NCBI RefSeq assembly: GCF_900101755.1
Contig: NZ_FNAE01000001.1
Coordinates: 992,001-1,056,000 of the forward strand
Length of the DNA: 64,000 bases
Direction: 5' to 3'
From: Ectopseudomonas alcaliphila
Lineage (GTDB): Bacteria; Pseudomonadota; Gammaproteobacteria; Pseudomonadales; Pseudomonadaceae
Shown here: positions 53,842-61,642 of the stretch, in pieces
Position numbering within the stretch: the stretch's first letter is position 1
Layout: every line of letters starts with the position of its first letter
Made by a program: the position numbers and the translations under genes
The notes under the pieces: model-generated
Told to the model about the DNA's origin: nothing
What the model saw: only the letters and a program-made list of their open reading frames with translations
Database searches by the model: none

Positions 53842-54285
53842 ATGGAAGCTGCCCGCGTGATCCGACTCATCCTTGCCCTGATCGCCATCCTGCCGCTGAT
53901 CTGCTTTGCAGAAATCTACAAGTGGACGGATGAGAGTGGCCGCGTTCATTTTGGTGACAAGCCGAAGGACAAGGACCAAGCCGAGCAGCTCTCGCTGAAG
54001 ATCAACTCCTACGAAAGCGTCAGCTACGAATCTTTCACGCCAGCCCAGAGCGCGACATCGCAGCGCGTCATCATGTACTCCGCAGCCTGGTGCGGCTACT
54101 GCAAGCAAGCCCGCCAGTATTTCCGGCGCAGCGGTATCAGCTTCGTCGAATACGATATCGAGAAAAACCAGAACGCCCGCAGAGCCTATGACGCAATTGG
54201 CGGCAATGGCGTGCCGGTCATACTGGTAGGAAACAAGCGACTGAATGGATTTACCGTCGCGAATTTCCAGAGCATCTATCCGTGA
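53842..54285 (+). CDS. Exported DUF4124-glutaredoxin fusion protein
   Basis: 147 residues from ATG 53842 (GTG 53857 is also possible). A signal sequence (IRLILALIAILPLICFA) is followed by DUF4124 (EIYKWTDESGRVHFGDKP, ~22-40) and a glutaredoxin domain with the active site CGYC in MYSAAWCGYCKQARQYFRRSGISFVEYDIEK, then NGVPVILVGNKRLNGFTVANFQ. The cis-proline loop GVPV is present. It probably acts in disulfide or thiol chemistry in the periplasm. A cargo gene of the island, or part of the old tRNA-Met flank. Confidence 0.85.
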   Translation: MEAARVIRLILALIAILPLICFAEIYKWTDESGRVHFGDKPKDKDQAEQLSLKINSYESVSYESFTPAQSATSQRVIMYSAAWCGYCKQARQYFRRSGISFVEYDIEKNQNARRAYDAIGGNGVPVILVGNKRLNGFTVANFQSIYP

Positions 54286-54418
54286 CAGGCAGCAGAAAAT
54301 TAATTCGTCCCCTTTTCCTAAGCTGACCAATCCGACACACGTAGACCTGAAGCAGGTTGCCTAACGGGCGTTCGCCTGATCGCTGGAACGATTGTCACCG
54401 TCGATAGAGGTAGCCGTC

Positions 54419-54589
54419 ATGTCGCACCCATCTTTGCAGATCAAAAAGGCCTACTTTGCCAAGGTGCGTCGTTCCAACTACATCGCCAGCCTGCGCTTGG
54501 CGGGTTTTCAGGTCACGCCTGCCGATGCGGAACGCCCATTACCTTCACGCGAAGCGGTATTGAACAAACTTCGGTCTAGGGACGCCTGA
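54419..54589 (+). CDS. YhfG/FicA-like small antitoxin, orphan
   Basis: 56 residues: SLQIKKAYFAKVRRSNYIASLRLAGFQVTPADAERPLPSREAVLNKL. The pattern K-x-x-Y-F-x-K-x-R-R-x-N-Y-x-A-S-L-R-L-x-G-F resembles YhfG proteins that inhibit Fic AMP-transferases. No fic gene lies in this window, so it would be an orphan. ATG 54419 follows AGAGGTAGCCGTC. The family call is moderate. Confidence 0.6.
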   Translation: MSHPSLQIKKAYFAKVRRSNYIASLRLAGFQVTPADAERPLPSREAVLNKLRSRDA

Positions 54590-54702
54590 AAAAAACAATA
54601 GAGGCGGATTGTTCCTGCCCTGACGCTCGCACCCAGAACGCGATGGACAGCCTCAGTGCGAGCAATTAATCTGCCGGCCTTTCGCCATCAGGGATGAACC
54701 AC

Positions 54703-55071
54703 GTGAAAACACTGCTACTACTGATCGCCATCGCCGCCGGTGGCTATTACGTCTACAACGAGCACTTCTCCGTTACCGCCATCACGGTCGATAGCTACCA
54801 GGCTTTGCTGAAGAAGGCCGAAGCCACAAGCGTAAGCCTCGACGAGGTGAAGGTCGGCGCCAACAACCTTGCAGCCTTCATATGCAGTGATCCCAGCTAT
54901 CAGGTTACAGGCGGCTCGACACCGGCCAACTGCATGGCGCGTTACGAGAACTATCGGGAAATGTGCGAGAACCGCATCTTTGGCCAGTCCCCTCAGAGCT
55001 TTGCCAGCAAGTCCGAGGTGATCGCCATCGCCAAGCGCTACACCTCATGTGTAGGAGCGGTCGGCAGCTAA
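54703..55071 (+). CDS. Small membrane-anchored or exported protein, unknown
   Basis: 122 residues from GTG 54703, supported by AGGGATGAACCAC; ATG 54694 would sit too close to that site. One N-terminal hydrophobic segment (TLLLLIAIAAGGYYVY) is followed by a soluble domain with four Cys (AAFICSDPSY, PANCMARYENYREMCEN, YTSCVG) that could form two disulfides. No family recognised. A good terminator follows at once. Confidence 0.7.
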   Translation: MKTLLLLIAIAAGGYYVYNEHFSVTAITVDSYQALLKKAEATSVSLDEVKVGANNLAAFICSDPSYQVTGGSTPANCMARYENYREMCENRIFGQSPQSFASKSEVIAIAKRYTSCVGAVGS

Positions 55072-55075
55072 GCGA

Positions 55076-55100
55076 AAAAGGCGCCGCTCTGGCGCCTTTT
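55076..55100 (+). terminator. Rho-independent terminator
   Basis: AAAAGGCGCC/GGCGCCTTTT, ten-bp stem with a five-base loop, just after the stop of the small exported gene. A/T tracts on both sides would also stop leftward transcripts from the tRNA. Confidence 0.9.
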
Positions 55101-55149
55101 GCTTGGGCAAATAAAAAGGGGCTAGCTTGCGCTAACCCCTTGAAATTTA

Positions 55150-55226
55150 TGGTGGCTACACCGGGACTTGAACCTGGGACATCAGCATTATGAATGCTGC
55201 GCTCTAACCAACTGAGCTATGTAGCC
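55150..55226 (-). tRNA. tRNA-Met (elongator, anticodon CAT)
   Basis: 77 bases with encoded CCA. On the minus strand the acceptor GGCTACA pairs with TGTAGCC, the D arm is GCTCAGTTGGTTAGAGC, the anticodon arm is CAGCA-TTCATAA-TGCTG and the T loop is TTCAAGT. Its 3' end points into the island, the usual geometry for integrative elements. Confidence 0.97.
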
Positions 55227-55361
55227 AACGGCGCGCATTGTCCGCGTCTCGCCTACCGCTGTCAACCCCAGATCATCGATAAATTTACGTTTTATCAAGC
55301 GGTTAGGCTGTGGCGCCTGGGCAGGCCCCAGGCTGCTGCCTGGACGACAAAACCGCCACCG

Positions 55362-55898
55362 TTAGCTGAGATCCCAGGCAAACGTGACCAATTGGCAGTG
55401 CTTGCAGACGAACTTGTAAAACGCTGAGTCGCCACCCGGTTGGTAGCCTCTGGTTGCCCACTCCCAATCTTTCTCTGCCTGCTCGTAATCCTGCATCCAT
55501 TGCTGCTTGGTCGCAGCGCTCGCCTGGCGCACGTCCTCCACGCTGGCATCGCCGTGAAACTCGCAAGCATCATTGCAGTGCGCCAGCCAAGTCGCGCCCT
55601 GCCAGGAAAAGTAGCCTGGTGTGCGAAGGTCGATTTCTTCGATGACGGAGTCGGCCACTCCCGATTCGGCCAATGCGTGATGTTCGATGAAGGAGGCCTC
55701 GAAACGCTTGGCTGCACTGCCATCGGCAATGCACCAAGGGCAAAGCCGGTCTCTCAGCTCCTCCCTGGAATAGACCGAGGCCGCGTAGATATAACCCCGC
55801 GCCAGCCCGCAGCAACGGCAAACCGTATCGCTGGCCTTTATAGCGCCAGTAACCAGAGGGTCCTTGTGATAGGGGAAGTGAGGCAGCACGATATCCAT
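55362..55898 (-). CDS. cbrC: CbrC family protein (UPF0167)
   Basis: 178 residues from ATG 55898, after AGGAATTTAC. MDIVLPHFPYHKDPLVTGAIKASDTVCRCCGLARGYIY is the UPF0167 opening, with Cys sets CRCC, CPWC and a final CKHC likely binding a metal. In E. coli cbrC is linked to colicin M susceptibility, but the biochemical role is unknown. It starts leftward right beside the tRNA-Met. Confidence 0.85.
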   Translation of the reverse strand: MDIVLPHFPYHKDPLVTGAIKASDTVCRCCGLARGYIYAASVYSREELRDRLCPWCIADGSAAKRFEASFIEHHALAESGVADSVIEEIDLRTPGYFSWQGATWLAHCNDACEFHGDASVEDVRQASAATKQQWMQDYEQAEKDWEWATRGYQPGGDSAFYKFVCKHCQLVTFAWDLS

Positions 55899-56147
55899 GT
55901 AAATTCCTGTTTTACGATCAAGCGTCATGGTGGACGAAGCCACTCTCCGCGCATGATAGGACTGCTCCAGATTGATGAACGATACCCGGTTCAACTAATC
56001 ACTGGCAGCCAGGCAAGCCGATAGCCAGACGTTGCGCGTATGTAGCAGTCCGAACGGTGCTTGCGGGGCTGTCAGGCGATGCCGGAAAATCCGCCTCCAG
56101 CAGGCTGCAGCGCCGCCGCGCGCTGCCCCATGAACCAGGAGAACACC

Positions 56148-56357
56148 TTGAGAGCGAGAGACGACTTCGACGATCTGCGGGCGGAGCGTGACGGGCCGAC
56201 GCACTACCGAAACGAACCCAACCGCCATGCCGGGCTGTGGAAACAGATCGCGATCGGCATCGTCGTCGGCTACAGCATGCTGGGCATCATCAGTGCGGTT
56301 GTCTGGATGCTTGTCGCCCAGGTCGCGCTGAGCAGCCTGTCGATCTCCCTGCCCTGA
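56148..56357 (+). CDS. Small single-helix membrane protein
   Basis: 69 residues from TTG 56148, which follows the strong ribosome site CAGGAGAACACC; ATG 56130 lacks one. An acidic/basic N-terminus (RARDDFDDLRAERDGPTHYRNEPNRHAGLWKQ) precedes one hydrophobic helix of ~30 residues. A MITE-like element starts two bases after its stop. No family recognised. Confidence 0.6.
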   Translation: MRARDDFDDLRAERDGPTHYRNEPNRHAGLWKQIAIGIVVGYSMLGIISAVVWMLVAQVALSSLSISLP

Positions 56358-56358
56358 C

Positions 56359-56568
56359 AGGCTGTTGAAAAACTACCTACGTTGGCAATACTGCGTTAAA
56401 AACGCCCTCACAGCCAAAAGCTGAACGCGCTTTAGCGCGGCCCCGAAAGGGTGAGCGAAGCGAATCAAATGCTCATTTACAGCACGTAAACTCCGCTTTT
56501 TCGGTCGTTTTTGCGGGGCCGCCATCGGTATTGTCTTGCCTACCTCGCCTACGTTTTTCAACGGCCTG
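56359..56568. mobile_element. MITE-like element with 16-base terminal inverted repeats
   Basis: Ends CAGGCTGTTGAAAAAC (56359-56374) and GTTTTTCAACGGCCTG (56553-56568) are inverted copies with one mismatch. The ~210-base element codes for nothing. Its sequence (for example GTTTTTGCGGGGCCGCCATCGG) is of the common non-autonomous kind in Pseudomonas. It sits exactly between the stop codons of two convergent genes. Confidence 0.85.
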
Positions 56569-56925
56569 CTAGCGCCCGCACCATTGCCCTTCACAGGGCA
56601 CGCCATCGTCGTCGCCGTCCATCTTGGTGCCTGGGCAGTTGCGCAGAAAGAAAGTGGCTTCGGCGCAGGAGGTCATCTGCGAGCAGTGGGTGCGGCCATC
56701 GCAACGATACTGCTTGCTGGCGACCTGGGTTGCGGGTTGGCTGATCGAGGATGAGGGACGCAGGCTGTCCAGCGAGAAGGTGGACGAAGCGGGCTGGGTG
56801 ACCACCGGGTTGTCCATCACCGAGCCATCGCTGGCGATGTTGCTGATCACCGGGCTGCCGGGCTGGCTCAGGTAGAACTGCCAGAAGGCGGCGCCCAGCA
56901 GCAGGATGATGATCAGTTTCTTCAT
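56569..56925 (-). CDS. Excalibur calcium-binding domain protein
   Basis: 118 residues from ATG 56925. An N-terminal hydrophobic anchor or signal (MKKLIIILLLGAAFWQFYL) is followed by a Ser/Pro-rich linker and a C-terminal cysteine-rich unit YRCDGRTHCSQMTSCAEATFFLRNCPG with the calcium loop DGDDDGVPCE. This is the Excalibur domain found in exported proteins and nucleases. Its stop abuts the MITE-like element. Precise role unknown. Confidence 0.85.
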   Translation of the reverse strand: MKKLIIILLLGAAFWQFYLSQPGSPVISNIASDGSVMDNPVVTQPASSTFSLDSLRPSSSISQPATQVASKQYRCDGRTHCSQMTSCAEATFFLRNCPGTKMDGDDDGVPCEGQWCGR

Positions 56926-57064
56926 TGCACAGTCCCTTGCCTGGTTTGCGTGATAGCCAGTATTGGCTCGCCAAGCCGACAACGCCAGGGTTGAGCGCTG
57001 GCGCACTTGCCATCCCCTGCCCGTATCTTCATTCTGCCCCATTGTTTACCCAGCGAGCCCTGTC

Positions 57065-57229
57065 ATGACGCCCATCCAGAATATCGGCCTGGCGCTATTC
57101 GTGTTGCTTTCCATCGGTTTCGCCATCGGCCACAAGACCGAGTGCGGCGATGGCCGCGTGGTGGAGACCTATCTGGCCAAAGGGCTGGCCTCACAGTTGC
57201 TGGGGCATGATCTTTGCCAGCAACCCTGA
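57065..57229 (+). CDS. Small hydrophobic protein, 54 residues
   Basis: MTPIQNIGLALFVLLSIGFAIGHKTECGDGRVVETYLAKGLASQLLGHDLCQQP: one N-terminal helix, then a short tail with two Cys. ATG 57065. It may be exported. Not recognised; supported only by codon pattern, start and position ahead of a lipoprotein gene. Confidence 0.5.
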   Translation: MTPIQNIGLALFVLLSIGFAIGHKTECGDGRVVETYLAKGLASQLLGHDLCQQP

Positions 57230-57255
57230 ACACCTATTCATTAAGGAATGATGCG

Positions 57256-57702
57256 ATGAGAAAGTTCGCCTTGCTTGTCAGCTTTGGCCTTCTCGGCGCT
57301 TGCGCCAACCTGGGCTCCCAGCCGCCGGTGCCGGTCACTTCGCCGGTGGTGCAGGCCTTTCGCGATATTTGCCTGCAGACAGCGCCAAGCTTTGCCGAGG
57401 CGCATCGCGTGGCGCGGCAGCATGGCGTCACCGAGATGACCGATATGGGCTTTGCCACCGTCGGTTTCAATGCGGACAAAAGCCTGAGCATTCAGGTGAA
57501 AGTCAGTCACGAATGCGTGGTGACCAGCGAGGCGCAGGAGGATGACAGCCTGACTCGCCAGTTGCTCAGCGCAGCGGCGATCAACGCCGGCACCACAGTG
57601 CCGCGCAAGGTGCCGGTGAAGATGATGATCGCCGGGCAGTCGTTCATCCTGATGCATGATCGCGTAGGCGGTGAAGCCTTCGTGATGTTGAAGCCGGAGT
57701 GA
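57256..57702 (+). CDS. Putative lipoprotein
   Basis: 148 residues from ATG 57256 after AAGGAATGATGCG. Lipobox GLLGAC (Cys ~16), then a soluble domain VQAFRDICLQTAPSFAEAHRVARQHGVTEMTDMGFATVGFNADKSLSIQVKVSHECVV. Envelope location expected. Function not recognised. A hairpin at 57717-57742 follows. Confidence 0.75.
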   Translation: MRKFALLVSFGLLGACANLGSQPPVPVTSPVVQAFRDICLQTAPSFAEAHRVARQHGVTEMTDMGFATVGFNADKSLSIQVKVSHECVVTSEAQEDDSLTRQLLSAAAINAGTTVPRKVPVKMMIAGQSFILMHDRVGGEAFVMLKPE

Positions 57703-57716
57703 GGGGATCGCCGTAG

Positions 57717-57742
57717 GGCGGATGACGATTTTTTCATCCGCC
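57717..57742 (+). terminator. Hairpin with T tract after the lipoprotein gene
   Basis: GGCGGATGA/TCATCCGCC, nine-bp stem with an eight-base T-rich loop. The T tract lies in the loop, not after the stem, so termination is uncertain; a REP-like origin is possible. Confidence 0.45.
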
Positions 57743-57808
57743 GGCTTTGAAAGGTGGATCGGTGAAGCGCCATCCACCCTGCGCGGCTTACCAGCGTTAC
57801 AGCATTTC

Positions 57809-57877
57809 GTAGGAGCCCCGCCCCGGGGCGAAGCTTTTGCGGTGGTCATGCGATTCGCCGCGAGGCGCGGCTCCTAC
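57809..57877. repeat. REP-like inverted pair (GTAGGAGCCCCGCCCCGGGGCG)
   Basis: GTAGGAGCCCCGC at 57809 and GAGGCGCGGCTCCTAC ending at 57877; another unit GTAGCCCCGCCGCTCCTAC follows at 57906. They fill the gap between the lipoprotein and the EamA gene. Confidence 0.75.
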
Positions 57878-57920
57878 AGGGTGATGCGGTGCCTGCTGCG
57901 TTTGTGTAGCCCCGCCGCTC

Positions 57921-58835
57921 CTACAGTGTTTTGCCTGGCCGCGTGGCCAGCAGCAGGCCGCCGAAGATCATCGCGGCGCCCAGCCAGTGATAGAGCTGCA
58001 GGCTCTCGTTCAACAGCACCCAGCCCAGCAACGCGGTGAATACCGGCATGACGTAGTTGGTCAGCGCCGCCTTGGCCGCGCCGATCACGCGGATGCCATG
58101 GTTCCAGGCCAGGTAGGCCACCAACGAGGCGAACACCGCCGTGTAGGCGATGGCCGAGAGGTTGGCAGCGTTGATTGCTAGATGCGCGCCCTGGCTCAGT
58201 TCGTATAGATAGAACGGCAGAATCAGCGGTACGCCAAGCAGGATGAACACGCCCAGCAATGCCAGCGGCGGGATCGGCTGCAGGTAAGCAGACCAGCGCC
58301 GCAGCAGCAGCGAATACAGTGCCCAATCGACCACGGCCAGCAGCATGATCAGATCGCCCTGGTTGAACGACAGGCTGGCCAGGCGGCTCCATTGCCCCTG
58401 GCTGATCAGCACCGCCAGACCCGCTACGGCCACCAGCATGCCCCACCAGGCGCGGCGTGCCGGCCATTCGTTGAGCAGCAGTCCGGCACCGATAAAGGTC
58501 ACCAGCGGCAAGCAGGTGTTGACCAGCGAGATATTGATTGCCGCCGTGGTCTGTGCCGCGCTGTAGAGCAGCGAGTTGTAGCCGGCGATGCCCAGGCCAC
58601 CGAGCACCAGCAGGCGCCAGCCGGCGGTGCGCACCGCTACGCGATGACGCCACAGCGGCATGGTGACGAAGGGCAGCAGCAGCGCCAGGGCCAGGCACCA
58701 GCGCCAGAACGACAGGGTGAACGGGGCGATCTCGCCAGCGAAGGCGCGCGCCACCAGGGCATTGCCGGACCAGCAGAGGTTGGCCAGCAACAGGCCGAAC
58801 AGCGCCAGCGGGCGCGAATGATTGAGTGCGTTCAT
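57921..58835 (-). CDS. DMT-superfamily transporter (EamA/RhaT)
   Basis: 304 residues from ATG 58835 (MNALNHSRPLALFGLLLANLCWSGNALVARAFA). About ten hydrophobic segments in two EamA repeats, the second ending AWNHGIRVIGAAKAALTNYVMPVFTALLGWVLLNESLQLYHWLGAAMIFGGLLLATR, a typical signature. Metabolite exporter of unknown substrate. The 362-bp gap upstream (58836-59197) holds only a pair of REP-like repeats. Confidence 0.87.
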   Translation of the reverse strand: MNALNHSRPLALFGLLLANLCWSGNALVARAFAGEIAPFTLSFWRWCLALALLLPFVTMPLWRHRVAVRTAGWRLLVLGGLGIAGYNSLLYSAAQTTAAINISLVNTCLPLVTFIGAGLLLNEWPARRAWWGMLVAVAGLAVLISQGQWSRLASLSFNQGDLIMLLAVVDWALYSLLLRRWSAYLQPIPPLALLGVFILLGVPLILPFYLYELSQGAHLAINAANLSAIAYTAVFASLVAYLAWNHGIRVIGAAKAALTNYVMPVFTALLGWVLLNESLQLYHWLGAAMIFGGLLLATRPGKTL

Positions 58836-58997
58836 AAGGCGGATGCCACACCAAGGGCGCGACATTTATCTGAGTGGGGGTTGGCCGGCTGTGCGCGGTC
58901 ACCGAGCGGGCAGAGCTGAGCGATCATTGCGTAGCTTCCGAATCAGTCGGCTTTGCACCATACGGAGGCACGCAATGCTTGGCAAGGTGGCGGACCC

Positions 58998-59193
58998 TAG
59001 GGTGCGCCGTGCGCACCAACTCTGCAGTGACACCATCATGGCTACGACTGCATGGATGCAGGAGGTAGAGCGAAGCAGGATGCCCGAGCCGAAAGCCCCT
59101 CCCACGAATCGGCCGGAGCCAAACCGCGGGAGGCGCTTCAGCGGCGAGCGTTGCAGTATCTCGGCGTATTCGGTGCGCGCGGCGCACCCTACG
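58998..59193. repeat. REP-like inverted pair (TAGGGTGCGCCGTGCGCACC)
   Basis: Units at 58998-59017 and 59172-59193 in opposite orientation frame 150 bases without a gene between the EamA and the 5'-nucleotidase-type genes. Confidence 0.8.
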
Positions 59194-59197
59194 TAGG

Positions 59198-61120
59198 TTA
59201 ACGCTGACTGCGGCGGCGCAGCGGGCGGCTCAGCAGCCAGAGAATCAGCAGTACGCCGGCCAGGATCACCGCGCTGGCGCCCCACTGCATCGGCCCGGCC
59301 AGGCGGAACAGCTCGGCCGGGTGCAGGCTGGGCGCGCGGATCATCCGCGCTTCGGCAGCCGAGCCGCTGGTGGGAATGTCAGCCAGGCCGTCGCCGTCAA
59401 GATCCGGCAGGCTGCGGATATGGTCGAGCAACACCTGCCATTCCTTGAGTTCCTGCACGCCTTCCTTATCCGGCTGCTGATCGACGATGGCATCTTCGAT
59501 ACGCGGCAACGGGCGGCCCTCGGCGTCCTTGGGTATGACGTCGAGCAGGCCCTTGGTCAGGTCCGGCACCAGCCAGGTGAAACTGCCGACGTAGCTGGTG
59601 GCACCGATGCTGTAGAGGCGCGTGTCGTTCAGGTCCAGGTCACGGTAACCGCCATGCGGATCGCCGATTTCGATGCGGCTGACGCGATCGAACGGCACGC
59701 GCCAGGGGTTGTAGGTGAAGCGCACGCCGGAAACCCGCGGGTAGTAGCTATCGCTGTCGCGCAACTGGTAGGCGAGCAGCAGCACTTCCAGCAACGACTT
59801 GATTTCGCGGGCGCTGATGTACGCCTTGATCATCGGGTAGCCCGGCTCGTCGTCGAACTGGCCGATGCCCAGCGGCGCGATGCGAAACAGGTCGGAGACA
59901 TCCTGCACGCCATTACGCCCCTTGAGCAGGTCATCGCGGATGGTGCCGTTGCCGGTGAAGGCCAGGTCGGCATCGACGGCATGACGCAGGGCGTCGGTGA
60001 CCAGGTTGGCCAGGGTCTGATCGGTAAAGTCACGGCCCAGGCTCTGGTCAACCTTGGCCAGCGGCTGGTCGAAGCGATAGCCCTTGGGTGCCAGCATGCG
60101 CTCGCTGACCACCTGCTTGAAGTCTTCGACCTTGGCGGTGATGGTCGCGTCGCCGACGATGCTGTCATTGACCGCATGCAAGCGGTAATCACGCAAGCGC
60201 GGTACGCCGTCGTCGCCAAGGCTCATGCGCAGTTCGCCGAGGTACTGGATCTCGGAACCGGCCTGCACCACCGGGGTACGCCCCCCCACTAGCACGGGTT
60301 GCGGCAGCGCCACATGCGAGTGGCCGCCGACGACGATATCGATGCCCGGCACCTGCTCGACCAGCTCAACCTCTTCGCCGCGCCAGCTGCCATCGGCCTG
60401 CTGGGTGACGCCCATGTGCGAGAGCAGGATGACCACCTCGGCGCCCTCCTCGCGCAGCTTGGCCACGGTTTCCTTGGCGGTGGCGACCGGGTCGGCGAAG
60501 GTCACCGGCTTGATCATCGGGCTGACGGCCACGGCGTTGTTGCCGAGCAGGCCGAACAGGCCAAAGCGAATGCCGCCGCGATCCATCAATTTGTACGGCA
60601 GGATGCGCCCGGCCTCGACGTGCGCCTGCAGGCTGTCGTCGGCCTTGCTCGCGTCATCGAAACGCATGTTGCTGGAGAGCAGCGGCACCAGCGCGTCGCC
60701 CTTGGCCCTGTGCGCGGCGCTGATCATCGCGGCGAGCCCGGCTGGGCGGAAGTCGAATTCGTGGTTGCCGATCACCGCAGCGTCATAGCCCAGTTCGGTC
60801 ATCAGACGCAGTTCGCTGCCCATCTCGCGGGCAATGGTGTGAAACAGCGTACCCATGGTGAAGTCGCCACCGTCGAGCAACAGCAGAGGCTCTTCACCGG
60901 CTGCCGCGCGACGCTCATTCAATAATGTGGCCAGGCGGGCGACGCCGCCGACGGTGTCGTCATCGTTCACCGTTGCCGGGCTGTATTCATTGTTGGGGCC
61001 GAAACCGAGCAGGCGCGACTGCCAGTCGTTGCTGTGCAGGATGGTGAAATTGCGCTCGGCAGCGACCAGCGGCGTTGCACTCAGCAGGCCGGCGAGCAGG
61101 AGTGAGGGGAACAGGCGCAT
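59198..61120 (-). CDS. Exported metallophosphatase, 5'-nucleotidase family, with C-terminal membrane anchor
   Basis: 640 residues from ATG 61120; a TTG start at 61183 would add 21 residues before the signal peptide MRLFPSLLLAGLLSATPLVAA. The metallophosphatase domain has FTILHSNDWQSRLL, LLDGGDFTMG, VIGNHEFDFRP and IVVGGHSHVAL (dimetal ligands); DWQ replaces the usual DxH of the first motif, so one metal ligand differs. The 5'-nucleotidase C-terminal domain includes DFTDQTLANLVTDALRHAVDADLAFTGNGTIRDDLL. A hydrophobic helix (SAVILAGVLLILWLLS) and basic tail RPLRRRSQR end the chain, anchoring it. It probably salvages extracellular nucleotides or other phosphate esters. Confidence 0.88.
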   Translation of the reverse strand: MRLFPSLLLAGLLSATPLVAAERNFTILHSNDWQSRLLGFGPNNEYSPATVNDDDTVGGVARLATLLNERRAAAGEEPLLLLDGGDFTMGTLFHTIAREMGSELRLMTELGYDAAVIGNHEFDFRPAGLAAMISAAHRAKGDALVPLLSSNMRFDDASKADDSLQAHVEAGRILPYKLMDRGGIRFGLFGLLGNNAVAVSPMIKPVTFADPVATAKETVAKLREEGAEVVILLSHMGVTQQADGSWRGEEVELVEQVPGIDIVVGGHSHVALPQPVLVGGRTPVVQAGSEIQYLGELRMSLGDDGVPRLRDYRLHAVNDSIVGDATITAKVEDFKQVVSERMLAPKGYRFDQPLAKVDQSLGRDFTDQTLANLVTDALRHAVDADLAFTGNGTIRDDLLKGRNGVQDVSDLFRIAPLGIGQFDDEPGYPMIKAYISAREIKSLLEVLLLAYQLRDSDSYYPRVSGVRFTYNPWRVPFDRVSRIEIGDPHGGYRDLDLNDTRLYSIGATSYVGSFTWLVPDLTKGLLDVIPKDAEGRPLPRIEDAIVDQQPDKEGVQELKEWQVLLDHIRSLPDLDGDGLADIPTSGSAAEARMIRAPSLHPAELFRLAGPMQWGASAVILAGVLLILWLLSRPLRRRSQR

Positions 61121-61292
61121 GGACGATCCTTGACGATGACTGCGCAGAGTATGGAGCAGGTCATGACGCCAGGCAGCGACCAATCGAGACGCACTTTGTC
61201 GCCAATCGAGTCAGCCATTCATTGCTACAGGTCAGCCCCAAGCCAGACGGAGGGACTAAGCTGTAATCAGGACTGCGAAGCGGAGAAGAGCC

Positions 61293-61457
61293 ATGGACCA
61301 CTATCACCTGATGCTGATGCTGCTGATTGGTGGATTTCTGCTGCTGGGAGTCGGCTTCAACTTTCGTGAACACGAGTGGGGCGTGCGCGTGCTGGGCTTG
61401 GGCGTATTGCTGATGCTGGTGCCGATTGCATTGCGGGTGCATCTGGCGCTGGCGTAG
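61293..61457 (+). CDS. Small two-helix membrane protein, 54 residues
   Basis: ATG 61293 follows GGAGAAGAGCC at ideal distance. MDHYHLMLMLLIGGFLLLGVG, FNFREHEWGVRV, then LGLGVLLMLVPIALRVHLALA: two hydrophobic helices with a charged turn. No family recognised. Position and ribosome site support a real small gene. Confidence 0.6.
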   Translation: MDHYHLMLMLLIGGFLLLGVGFNFREHEWGVRVLGLGVLLMLVPIALRVHLALA

Positions 61458-61470
61458 GACTCAGGCCACC

Positions 61471-61627
61471 GTAGGGTGCGCCATGCGCACCAAGCAATAT
61501 TGATGGTGTCGCGATTTATTCGGGCACGGCGTTGCGAACAGCCGGTGCGCGCGGCGCACCCTACGGGGGATCATCGCAAGATGATTCGAAAGGCTGCGCG
61601 GCAGCCGTAGGGTGCGCCATGCGCATC
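61471..61627. repeat. Three REP-like units (GTAGGGTGCGCCATGCGCACC family)
   Basis: Units at 61471-61491 (forward), 61544-61564 (inverse) and 61607-61627 (forward) fill the gap between the small membrane gene and moaE. The same family is at 3770, 38348 and 58998. Confidence 0.85.
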
Positions 61628-61642
61628 GGGCAATGTAGGCCT

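Noticed and set aside
48398..55149. A complete prophage or integrative element
   Set aside because: Bro-N and a small regulator are present, but no integrase, terminase, capsid, relaxase or replication gene is seen.
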